In this document: piece by piece, positions 16,089 to 23,437 of the stretch
Position numbering within the stretch: position 1 is the stretch's first letter
Layout: each line of letters opens with the position of its first letter
Assembly: GCA_964462515.1 (NCBI GenBank)
Contig: CAYWXK010000012.1
Span: 1 to 64,000 of the forward strand
DNA length: 64,000 bases
Direction of reading: 5' to 3'
From: CAYWXK01 sp964462515
GTDB taxonomy: Bacteria; Planctomycetota; Phycisphaerae; Sedimentisphaerales; Anaerobacaceae
Made by a program: the position numbers and the translations under genes
Notes under the pieces: generated by a model
What the model was told of the DNA's origin: nothing
What the model saw: only the letters and a program-made list of their open reading frames with translations
Databases searched by the model: none

Positions 16089-17327
16089 ATGTTAAAGATA
16101 GGAATGGTCGGAGCCGGCTTCGTAGCGGGATTTCACGAAAGAGCTTTACAATCCGTCCGCAATGTGGAATTAGCCGCAGTTACCGCCCCAAAAGGCGCCG
16201 AAGCCCTTGCCAAACGTGCCCGCGAGGATGGCCTGGGCAAAACAGAGGTTCATGATAATATCCAATCACTCTGCAAAGCAGTCGATGTCGTCTGCATTTT
16301 CGCTCCTAACTTTGCCCGCCTCGATATTATGCGCAACATCGCTAAAGCAGTAGAAGCAGGCGCCAAATTGAAAGGCATCATCTGCGAAAAGCCCCTCGCC
16401 AGAAACTTAGGCGAAGCCGATGAGCTGGTCAAGGTTGCCAAAAAACTGGGTGTCCCAACCGCCTATTTTGAAAACCAGATCTTTATGCCCTCCGTAGTCG
16501 AGGCCCGCCGCCAGCTTGCTGCGGTGGAACATAAGATGGGTGCCGTGCATTTAGCACGCAGCGCAGAAGAGCACGGCGGCCCGCACGAGCCGTGGTTCTG
16601 GGACCCCACACAACAAGGAGGCGGCGTCTGCTGCGATATGGGCTGCCACTGCATCGCTATCGGTATGTATATGCTCACTCCAACCGCTAAGCCGCCCAAT
16701 TACCTGACGCCGACTTCAGTCAGCGCAAATATGGCGCTATTAAAATGGGGCAAAGAACCCTGGCTCAGCCAGCTTCAGAAAAGAGGCGTGGATTATTCCA
16801 AAACACCGGCTGAAGATTACTCAACCGTCAGCATAGAATTCAAAGACCCAAAGACCGGCCTTCGCAGCATCACACAGGCAACAAACTCCTGGATGTTCGA
16901 TGCGCCCGGCCTGCGAATCCTTATGGAGGCCTTCGGCCCTGGCTATTCTTACACCGTCAACTCCCTGCAGTCACCTGCCGGCTTATTTATAAGCGATGCC
17001 GCTGCAACAGCCGTTGCGGATAGTGAGTTAGCCCTTGAAAAAGCACAGGCAACGCGAGGTTCACTGACCCTTCAGCCGAACGAGCCTGACCTGTATGGCT
17101 ACGTCGGCGAATGGCGAGATGCCCTTTCGTCCTTTGAAAAAGGCAAAAACGCCCTGCTCGATTTCGAATATGGCCGACTGATTACAATGCTCACAATGGC
17201 CGCTTATATGTCTTTTGAAAAGAAAAAGATTCTTGACCTTACAGACCCGAAGGTGCAGGAAGAGCTAAAAACCTACGTCCCCCTAATCCAGCAAGGCAAA
17301 GGTGCAAAAATACTGCGCAGCGATTGA
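16089..17327 (+). CDS. Gfo/Idh/MocA family NAD(P)-dependent oxidoreductase
   Basis: A 412-residue two-domain protein. The N-terminal Rossmann domain opens with I-G-M-V-G-A-G-F-V-A at 4-13 for NAD(P). The family motif E-K-P-L-A is at about 100-104, followed by the Y/F-E-N-Q-I-F-M-P segment where relatives have the strand before the substrate domain. The C-terminal alpha/beta domain includes G-G-G-V-C-C-D-M-G-C-H-C-I-A, in which the family's G-x-x-x-D-x-G-x-H catalytic pattern (Asp and His) is kept. These enzymes oxidise or reduce sugars, inositols or sugar acids; Planctomycetes have many copies. The substrate is not predictable here. It is a single-gene unit followed by a repeat-filled spacer. 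Confidence 0.9.
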   Translation: MLKIGMVGAGFVAGFHERALQSVRNVELAAVTAPKGAEALAKRAREDGLGKTEVHDNIQSLCKAVDVVCIFAPNFARLDIMRNIAKAVEAGAKLKGIICEKPLARNLGEADELVKVAKKLGVPTAYFENQIFMPSVVEARRQLAAVEHKMGAVHLARSAEEHGGPHEPWFWDPTQQGGGVCCDMGCHCIAIGMYMLTPTAKPPNYLTPTSVSANMALLKWGKEPWLSQLQKRGVDYSKTPAEDYSTVSIEFKDPKTGLRSITQATNSWMFDAPGLRILMEAFGPGYSYTVNSLQSPAGLFISDAAATAVADSELALEKAQATRGSLTLQPNEPDLYGYVGEWRDALSSFEKGKNALLDFEYGRLITMLTMAAYMSFEKKKILDLTDPKVQEELKTYVPLIQQGKGAKILRSD

Positions 17328-18342
17328 AAGTACCGACAAAGGCACAAACCAATACAACCGAACCCACGATGGAGGTTCGACACTTCGACTCCCTCGACTG
17401 CGCTCGGGACAGGCTTGCTCAGTGCAGGCAAGCTCACTACAGGTGGATTCGACTGCGCTCACCACAAATTGGGTTTGATTGGGTTTGTTTTTCACCGCGC
17501 CTGCAAAGTCGTTTATCTTCATAATCCTTTGTTTTAACGGAGCTTACGTTCATTTGAGTATCCAGCAAATTGGGTTTGTTTTGCATAAATGACTGGTAGC
17601 CACAAAGGCACTAAGGCACAAAGAGAACAAAGTAAAAAGGCAAAAGTTAAAAGTAAAAACCGTGTTTTTTTTCATTATGTTAGTCGCTATACCACGAATT
17701 TTCAAAGCCACAGAGTTCACAGAGAACACAGAGATATAAATAATTGTCAATAAATCGTTGCTCGATTCTGGATTCCGCCTCTGGCGGATAAAACTCGATG
17801 CTCGATACTCGATGCTGGATACTCGATACTCGATTCTCGTTAAAGGAAAGCACGAAATCCTAAACTCTAAATCCTAAACAAATCCTAAAATCAAATTTTC
17901 AAATGCTATAAACAAGGTTTAGTAGATTATTTGACTGGGTCTTCTGTTCCGTTGCGTGCGGGACTCCGCGAGCTTGCCGCTCCTGGCGGGCATCATTCCC
18001 CCCAAATCTCGTCTATATTATACCAAATCTCGCCTTTTATTCAATAAAAATCTAATTTTTTAGGCAAAAGTTTTTTGCTTTTGTTTGTAGGATTTGAGGG
18101 GTAAAATGATTCTCGACTCTGGATACTCGATACTTGATTCTCGATACTCGATTCCGCTTCAGGCGGATAAACCTCGATTATTGGAAGGAATGGCGAAGAT
18201 AAATGGTTTTGTGGGGTTTTCAATTTGGGTTTGACGGAATAGAAAATTTAGGGTAATGTTGACCACGGATTTCACAGATTATCACGGATTTTTTATTTTG
18301 ACGGGAATTGTGGTTTCGGGTAGTGTATGGGCGGAGATAGAA
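17328..18342. repeat. 1-kb mosaic of dispersed repeat families
   Basis: No gene. In order: a 'CTTCGACTCCCTCGACTGCGC' type element (17376-17463); 'CACAAAGGCACTAAGGCACA' type (17599-17632) followed by AAAAGTTAAAAGTAAAAA; 'CACAGAGTTCACAGAGAACA' type (17705-17733); two blocks of CTCGATACTCGAT microrepeats (17761-17839 and 18111-18180), each next to a TCCGCC...GGCGGA hairpin; and a 'CCACGGATTTCACAGATTAT' type element (18259-18292) that leads into the next gene. All of these families have relatives elsewhere in the window. Confidence 0.7.
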
Positions 18343-18870
18343 ATGAGAGAAGATAAATCTTATGAGACTATTAAAGACTTGGTTTTTGATATTATTAATC
18401 AAACCCAAGGACTCGTGGACTATGAAACTGTAACGGGTGAAGTTAAAAAACACTTTCCTAAAAGCAAGTGGCAGAAAGCGCATTGGACATGGTATCGTAC
18501 TCAAATAAGAGGTAAAAATGGACGGTACAGAAATTTATTTTCCAAAGAAGTGCGAGCAAATCTGGCTCTGGGAAAGAGAGTTCGAACAATAAAAAGTGTC
18601 ATTAGAGATATTTTAGAAAATATTCCAAAAGGATTTATGTTTGACAGCCATTTTGTAATTCACCGGATGATAAAAAATCATTCTGACGCATACATAAGGT
18701 TTGTAGCTCAATATGCAAAGGGTAAAGAGCCGACTCTTAACGCTCATCAAAGAATAGGGCAGGAAATTAAGAAGTTTGACGGCAGAATTGTAGAAAAGCA
18801 GAAAAAGGATTCTTGGTCAGAGAATATTCATGGCAATGCAAGTAGTTGCGCATTATGGAAGAGAATATAA
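18343..18870 (+). CDS. Unrecognised two-part protein, possible winged-helix DNA-binding domain
   Basis: 175 residues from the ATG at 18343, which has GGAG seven bases before it; the frame is open further upstream but only through repeat sequence. Residues about 8-60 look like a small winged-helix unit (V-D-Y-E-T-V-T-G-E-V then K-W-Q-K-A-H-W-T-W-Y-R-T-Q-I). The second half (about 85-170) has a helical stretch and ends W-S-E-N-I-H-G-N-A-S-S-C-A-L-W-K-R-I; a closing I-x-G-N-x-S-x-C-A-x-W pattern is, from memory, seen in hypothetical proteins near restriction genes, but I cannot name the family. Base use is A+T-richer than in the conserved genes. It is the first gene of the island that ends with the restriction-modification system. 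Confidence 0.6.
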   Translation: MREDKSYETIKDLVFDIINQTQGLVDYETVTGEVKKHFPKSKWQKAHWTWYRTQIRGKNGRYRNLFSKEVRANLALGKRVRTIKSVIRDILENIPKGFMFDSHFVIHRMIKNHSDAYIRFVAQYAKGKEPTLNAHQRIGQEIKKFDGRIVEKQKKDSWSENIHGNASSCALWKRI

Positions 18871-19007
18871 ATTTCTGTCGGGATTGAGAGGAGGAAAAAA
18901 TCTGTTGCGGGTTTGGATAGTGTAAATAGATAGGACGAAAGTAGACCGTGTCTATTTTTTGTGAGCAATAGAATAAATAAGACAATTGCGAAGAATGGTG
19001 GTTGGCA

Positions 19008-19706
19008 ATGAGTAAATGTGTATCAAAACATTTAGTAGAGGTCCGTTTCAAGCCAAGCGCGGCGTTTTTAGATAAGAGAGGGCAAATAGCGGAATCCATG
19101 ACGGGAAAACTGTTCGACTTTTGGAGTATTTCTGACACTAGAATTGATTTCGAAAACAAAGACTGCAAACACATTAGTGGATTTTTGAGTTTTAGGAACG
19201 CAGGTTTTTCGTCTGTGTACCCTATGACAGTGGAGTACTTCGTTGAAAATGCTAAGGACTTTATTCAGAGAGCATGGATCTTCTTTGGAGGAACTAATGA
19301 AGTGACAAGAATTGGAGTACGTTCAATTTTTCTTTCAGAAGTAAGCGACTTTGAGAACACGCTTCGTGCATATCGAGAGCATTTCTTAAAGCTGAATGAC
19401 GAGGACGTCAAAGAATTTGGTGGGCAGTTGGTCGATGTAGGATTCCCTCTGAATTTCGTAGAGGGAGATAAGCGGTTTAATATCCTGACCGGCCCAATGG
19501 AAAAGGCGCAGGCTTTAACTCGCTACGGCAATGAAGAAGGAATACCCGAAACGGCAATCTTCCTAGATTTCGACTACTTCAAGGGTGAGTTTGGGAAGGA
19601 ATTCAGGTTAAAAGAAGCCCTTAATTTCATAGAGGAGGGAACACGAAAGGCACGGGAAATAAACGGACTTATTTGCAAGTGGATCCTTAAAGGACTTGAA
19701 AGATAA
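19008..19706 (+). CDS. Unrecognised protein, weakly like the TIGR04255 family
   Basis: 232 residues from the ATG at 19008 (a TTG six bases upstream is also possible). The opening V-E-V-R-F-K-P, the central T-R-I-G-V-R-S-I stretch (about 100-107) and the final strand-helix pattern A-I-F-L-D-F-D-Y-F with a long helix to the end recall TIGR04255 proteins, which are scattered in bacteria and often lie near defence genes. The match is by eye and weak. No membrane segment or catalytic motif is seen. Its stop codon is directly followed by the ATG of the next gene, so the two are translated together. Confidence 0.55.
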   Translation: MSKCVSKHLVEVRFKPSAAFLDKRGQIAESMTGKLFDFWSISDTRIDFENKDCKHISGFLSFRNAGFSSVYPMTVEYFVENAKDFIQRAWIFFGGTNEVTRIGVRSIFLSEVSDFENTLRAYREHFLKLNDEDVKEFGGQLVDVGFPLNFVEGDKRFNILTGPMEKAQALTRYGNEEGIPETAIFLDFDYFKGEFGKEFRLKEALNFIEEGTRKAREINGLICKWILKGLER

Positions 19707-20243
19707 ATGGTGGTAAGGAAACGAGATTCTGCTGTCCGACGGTCAATATTGCGTGAGGGACCAGAAGATTTTGCGGGGACATCCGAGGGCATAGGGGAGA
19801 GTCGTGTAGGTTTTGCAACTGGTCGTGGGACAAGTGCAGGTGCGGAAGAAGTTCACGTCGCGAAGGAAGAGATTTCAGGAGAAGTGAGTGCAGATGCAGT
19901 TAGCAGGAAAAAATACTACGATGCTATGGCTAAATTCTGGAAAATGATGTGGGTGGTTGTCCCCATAGCTATTGCGACTGTTGTGGCATTCTTTATTTAT
20001 ATGCTAACTAGCGTTACAGGACCGATCGGAAAAATGCAAACGGATATCGAGTATTTACGTAAAGGGAACGCGGAGTTAGACAATAAAATTGAGAAATTAC
20101 CGGGGGATATGCTAAGGAGTATTGGAAAGACAGTAGAAAAGATAGAAGCAGATATTAAGAATTTAAGGGAAGGGGATGCAAAGGTGAACATGGAAATCGA
20201 AAAGCTGCGTAAGGAAATGGAGATCGGTAAAAGAGATAGGTAA
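19707..20243 (+). CDS. Membrane-anchored coiled-coil protein
   Basis: 178 residues. A polar, Gly/Glu-rich N-terminal half (about 1-70) is followed by a short helix, one membrane span (about 78-100; W-V-V-V-P-I-A-I-A-T-V-V-A-F) and a C-terminal half predicted as coiled coil: two tandem units of the type I-E-x-L-[RP]-x-G-[ND]-A-x-[LV]-[DN]-x-[KE]-I-E-K-L (about 110-170). The start codon touches the stop of the preceding gene (TAA-ATG). I do not recognise the family. A soluble protein translationally coupled to a membrane coiled-coil protein, in front of a restriction-modification system, could be a sensor and effector pair, which is inference only. Confidence 0.55.
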   Translation: MVVRKRDSAVRRSILREGPEDFAGTSEGIGESRVGFATGRGTSAGAEEVHVAKEEISGEVSADAVSRKKYYDAMAKFWKMMWVVVPIAIATVVAFFIYMLTSVTGPIGKMQTDIEYLRKGNAELDNKIEKLPGDMLRSIGKTVEKIEADIKNLREGDAKVNMEIEKLRKEMEIGKRDR

Positions 20244-20301
20244 CCAGGAAAGGGTGACAGTGGAGGTTGTAAACCCCCTGAATTATTGATGGAGATAATC
20301 T

Positions 20302-20385
20302 GTGACGAAAAACGTTTTATACTGCGGGGATAATTTAGAGATATTGGTTACTATGGAAAAACCACTTGAGGACAAGGCAGAATAA
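20302..20385 (+). pseudogene. N-terminal stub of a site-specific DNA methyltransferase
   Basis: A 27-residue frame from GTG (GGAG seven bases upstream) to TAA. It begins T-K-N-V-L-Y-C-G-D-N-L-E-I-L, the standard opening of many DNA methyltransferases (N-x-L-Y-x-G-D-N-L-x-x-L). The similarity ends after about 16 residues. It lies 68 bases before a complete methyltransferase gene that has a different N-terminus. It is either what is left of an older methyltransferase or a translated leader. Confidence 0.5.
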
Positions 20386-20453
20386 GCCGTGAGGGAAGAA
20401 AGGCCGGTCATTTTTTCTTGAAAATTTAGCACCAAGAGTGTTGAATAGTATCT

Positions 20454-21464
20454 ATGGCTGAGAAGCAAAGAGCACCGCGTAACAGGACGATTATTCTGGC
20501 GGATGAGGACCGCCAAAGATTAAGCAAGCGTCTGAAACAGATTCATACATCTGTCCGACTCGAGGATATTCTGGATTCGACGGTATGCCAAAACGTATTT
20601 ACGATTTTGGGATTTCTGCCTGATGCGGCTTTTGACCTTGTTTTCGCGGATCCGCCATACAATTTGACGAAGGATTTTAATGGGAATAGATTCAAACAAG
20701 TCCCGATAGACGAGTATGAAGAATGGCTTGAATCGTGGCTTCCGGCGATGCGGCGGCTGATTAAGCCCACCGGCTCCATCTACGTGTGTGGAGACTGGCG
20801 GTCGTCTGCCTCGATTCATCGTGTTCTTTCTAAGCATTTTATAATCCAAAATCGAATCACTTGGGAAAGAGAAAAGGGCCGGGGTGCAAATACCAACTGG
20901 AAGAATAACTCAGAGGACATATGGTTCGCCACTGTATCTGACCAGCACACCTTCAATGTAGATAACGTGAAAATCAAACGGCGAGTCCTTGCCCCCTACA
21001 CGGATGAGAATGCTGCACCAAAAGATTGGAGCCAAACCGATGGCGGGAGATTCCGCATCACGCATCCATCCAATATCTGGACAGACTTAACAGTTCCATT
21101 TTGGTCTATGCCAGAAAACACAGATCACCCTACTCAGAAACCGGAGAAACTTCTTGCTAAGGTGATACTTGCCAGTTCAAATGAAGGTGATGTTGTTTTT
21201 GACCCATTCCTCGGGTCGGGGACTACATCGGTGGTTGCCAAAAAATTGCACCGGCACTATGTTGGAGTTGAGATAGATTCTGATTACTGCTGCCTCGCTG
21301 AGAAACGTCTTGAATTGGCTGATGACGCACCAAGTATTCAGGGGTATACCAACAGGGTCTTTTGGGAACGCAACACATTGGTTGACCAGCAAAATGGGCA
21401 GGGAGTAAGAGCTTCCAAGCATATACACTCTTCCCTTTTTGACGCTCTTAAAATTCCAAAGTGA
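20454..21464 (+). CDS. Site-specific DNA adenine methyltransferase (beta-class order), Type II
   Basis: 336 residues. The catalytic motif IV D-P-P-Y is at 66-69 (F-A-D-P-P-Y-N-L), H-P-T-Q-K-P at 225-230 and the AdoMet-binding motif I D-P-F-L-G-S-G-T-T at 250-258. This order (IV before I, target region between) is the beta class, and D-P-P-Y points to N6-adenine. The region between motifs IV and I includes T-W-E-R-E-K-G-R-G as usual for this group. It modifies the host DNA against the nuclease encoded nine bases downstream. The first 30 residues are basic and not part of the usual core. The recognition sequence cannot be read from the protein. Confidence 0.93.
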   Translation: MAEKQRAPRNRTIILADEDRQRLSKRLKQIHTSVRLEDILDSTVCQNVFTILGFLPDAAFDLVFADPPYNLTKDFNGNRFKQVPIDEYEEWLESWLPAMRRLIKPTGSIYVCGDWRSSASIHRVLSKHFIIQNRITWEREKGRGANTNWKNNSEDIWFATVSDQHTFNVDNVKIKRRVLAPYTDENAAPKDWSQTDGGRFRITHPSNIWTDLTVPFWSMPENTDHPTQKPEKLLAKVILASSNEGDVVFDPFLGSGTTSVVAKKLHRHYVGVEIDSDYCCLAEKRLELADDAPSIQGYTNRVFWERNTLVDQQNGQGVRASKHIHSSLFDALKIPK

Positions 21465-21473
21465 GAGGTAATA

Positions 21474-22151
21474 ATGAAGAGCAAGTTATTCTTTACGAAT
21501 CAGTATGAGATAATAGCAAAACGGACAAAAGATTTTCTCAACGCACATGAGGATTTTATTTCTCCAAGCACCGCTCACAGCACAAGAGCCGTGGGAGATG
21601 CTGTTGAAGGAATTTTAGGAGAGCACTTTCAGGATATCATAGGAAAGGACTGTGCAGAATACTCAGCAAACTTTGCACGAAGGGCAATGGCTGACCTAGC
21701 CTTCAAAGATAAAGAGGATTTTTACTATGTCGTTGACGTGAAGACTCATCGCGAAGACACGAAGTTCAACATGCCTAATCTCACGTCCGTGGAGCGATTG
21801 GCCCGGTTCTACGAAGACGATTTCAATTATTTCGTAATGCTTATGGTTAAATACAAATTACAAGGTATTCGCGCGGCCATTTCAGAAGTTATATTTGTAC
21901 CAATAGAGTTTCTTGATTGGGACTGCTTGACGATCGGCGCGCTGGGTTGGGGCCAGATACAAATTGCCAATTCAAATTACATATCTATCCGACCTCATTA
22001 CTCTCGTAAAAAGTGGATGCTGGAATTGTGCGATGTTATGCTGGAATTCTATCCGAAGGAACTCGGCAAGATTAAGACTCGGATTGATTACTTTGAGCAC
22101 CTCAAGCAGCGCTGGGAGCAGAAGCAGGAACGGGACGAGCCAATCAAATAG
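21474..22151 (+). CDS. Type II restriction endonuclease, PD-(D/E)xK fold (EcoRV-like spacing)
   Basis: 225 residues. The likely active site is D74 (in A-D-L-A-F) with D88-V-K90 (in V-V-D-V-K-T-H), a D...D-x-K pattern; E45 in a preceding helix (G-D-A-V-E-G-I-L) fits the extra acidic residue often found there. The spacing is close to that of EcoRV (D74, D90, K92), though overall similarity is not claimed. After it comes T-K-F-N-M-P-N-L-T-S-V, then alternating strands and helices. The gene follows the methyltransferase by nine bases with GAGAGG before its ATG, a typical restriction-modification pair. The C-terminus is charged and may be a DNA contact. Confidence 0.85.
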   Translation: MKSKLFFTNQYEIIAKRTKDFLNAHEDFISPSTAHSTRAVGDAVEGILGEHFQDIIGKDCAEYSANFARRAMADLAFKDKEDFYYVVDVKTHREDTKFNMPNLTSVERLARFYEDDFNYFVMLMVKYKLQGIRAAISEVIFVPIEFLDWDCLTIGALGWGQIQIANSNYISIRPHYSRKKWMLELCDVMLEFYPKELGKIKTRIDYFEHLKQRWEQKQERDEPIK

Positions 22152-22192
22152 CGAGGGTAAAAAAAGAGGGGGTAGAGATAAGCCTTGTTGCT

Positions 22193-22336
22193 GTGCAGGA
22201 TATATTAGATAAAAAGTTTAGTGTATTGCCGTCATCAGAAAGCAGCGGTCCGGTCAAAAAGGAACGAAAGCGCAAATCTGGATCAACGGTAATCCATCCT
22301 CACCTTTTTAGGAAGAGGGAAGGGAGCGAAATTTAA
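22193..22336 (+). CDS. Possible small basic protein after the restriction gene
   Basis: A 47-residue frame from GTG to TAA, with a GAGGGGG stretch about 20 bases upstream rather than at the best distance. It reads V-Q-D-I-L-D-K-K-F-S-V-L-P followed by a Ser-rich and then Lys/Arg-rich tail. It could be a small control protein or the end of a lost gene. I give it low confidence. Confidence 0.2.
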   Translation: MQDILDKKFSVLPSSESSGPVKKERKRKSGSTVIHPHLFRKREGSEI

Positions 22337-22390
22337 GAGCAACCAAGACTACAACGTGCTCCTTGCCTGAGCTGACGAATTTTGAATGTC

Positions 22391-22423
22391 GAAGTGAGAT
22401 TCTTCGCTGCGCTCAGAATGACA
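22391..22423. repeat. 'TTCTTCGCTGCGCTCAGAAT' type dispersed element
   Basis: A member of the repeat family also seen in or near 17376, 38090, 42813, 43826 and 58459. It stands at the right edge of the restriction-modification island. Confidence 0.55.
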
Positions 22424-22449
22424 GCCCTCGTAAAGAGCCGGATTTTCCC

Positions 22450-22478
22450 TTGATTAGGAGTTGAAAAAGGTATAAAAT
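22450..22478 (+). promoter_or_regulatory. Promoter of the pseudopilin-like gene
   Basis: TTGATT, 17 bases, TAAAAT, 45 bases before the ATG at 22524. Confidence 0.45.
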
Positions 22479-22523
22479 CTTTTTGATTCTCAGTTCTGTC
22501 AGTGAAGAAACGGTGGCAGCGAT

Positions 22524-23369
22524 ATGAAACGAAGAGCTTTTACGCTAATAGAGCTATTGGTAGTGATTGCGATTATCGCGATACTGATGGCGATATTGAC
22601 GCCTGCCTTAAAAAAGGCCAGAGAGCAGGGTCAGCGCGCGGTTTGCAAAAGCAACCTGAAAAACTATTCGCTGGCGATAATGTTGTATTTAGACGACAGC
22701 GACCAGAAATTTTGCCAGCCATACAGTTGTTATTTTTCACAAACTACACCATACCCTGTCGAGGCGGGCCTGACCAATCCCATTCACCTTCGCTGGTGCA
22801 ACGGCGATTTGTATTTGAAGAACCATCTGCAATATGCAGGCCCGTTTTACAGATACCTTGCTGATGCAAGGTCATTTATATGTCCGACCTTTGCCGTAAT
22901 AGCAAGAAGGGTCTCGGAAGACCATTTTTATCAGGGCGAGGGCGCCAAAATCAAAAATTACCTGCCCTGGTATAACTACACGATGAACGCCTATCTTGGC
23001 ACAAGCGACTCCGGCAGGATGGTGACAAGACTCTCTGACGTCAAGCGCCCGGCACAGACCTTTGTTTTCACCGAAGAAAGCGCCTTAGTAGATACGCGAT
23101 ACAACGTTTCGGGATTAAATGATACTTATATGATTCCGGGTGACACCGGAATGATTAAATCCTGGCTCGGTCATTCAACGGTTAATGGTAATTACCATAA
23201 TATCAGGCCAGGCCCAACGGGCGTGGGGGCGTTCTGGGATGTTATAGCGGGTTTTCACTACGCCCCATCGGGCAACCCATTAGGCGGCAAGGGCAATTGC
23301 GCCTTTTTAGATGGGCACGTCGAAGGCCATTCGCGTATGGAGACATTCCCGCTTTCCTGGCCAAACTAA
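22524..23369 (+). CDS. Type II secretion/pseudopilin-like protein (DUF1559-type, H-X9-DG end)
   Basis: 281 residues. A classic prepilin leader is present: K-R-R-A-F-T-L-I-E-L-L-V-V-I-A-I-I-A at 2-19, with the usual F at +1 and E at +5 but the residue before the cut is Ala rather than Gly, as often in Planctomycetes. The globular part ends in C-A-F-L-D-G-H-V-E-G, the 'H-X9-DG' style C-terminus of the very large planctomycete family of such proteins. They are thought to be exported by a type II secretion or pilus-like machine. It has its own promoter and no machine genes beside it. Confidence 0.88.
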   Translation: MKRRAFTLIELLVVIAIIAILMAILTPALKKAREQGQRAVCKSNLKNYSLAIMLYLDDSDQKFCQPYSCYFSQTTPYPVEAGLTNPIHLRWCNGDLYLKNHLQYAGPFYRYLADARSFICPTFAVIARRVSEDHFYQGEGAKIKNYLPWYNYTMNAYLGTSDSGRMVTRLSDVKRPAQTFVFTEESALVDTRYNVSGLNDTYMIPGDTGMIKSWLGHSTVNGNYHNIRPGPTGVGAFWDVIAGFHYAPSGNPLGGKGNCAFLDGHVEGHSRMETFPLSWPN

Positions 23370-23437
23370 TACTGCCCCACAGATTAGCGCTGTTTTACAC
23401 TCTCTATCCAGCTCAACTATTTTCCCACAAGACAGTT

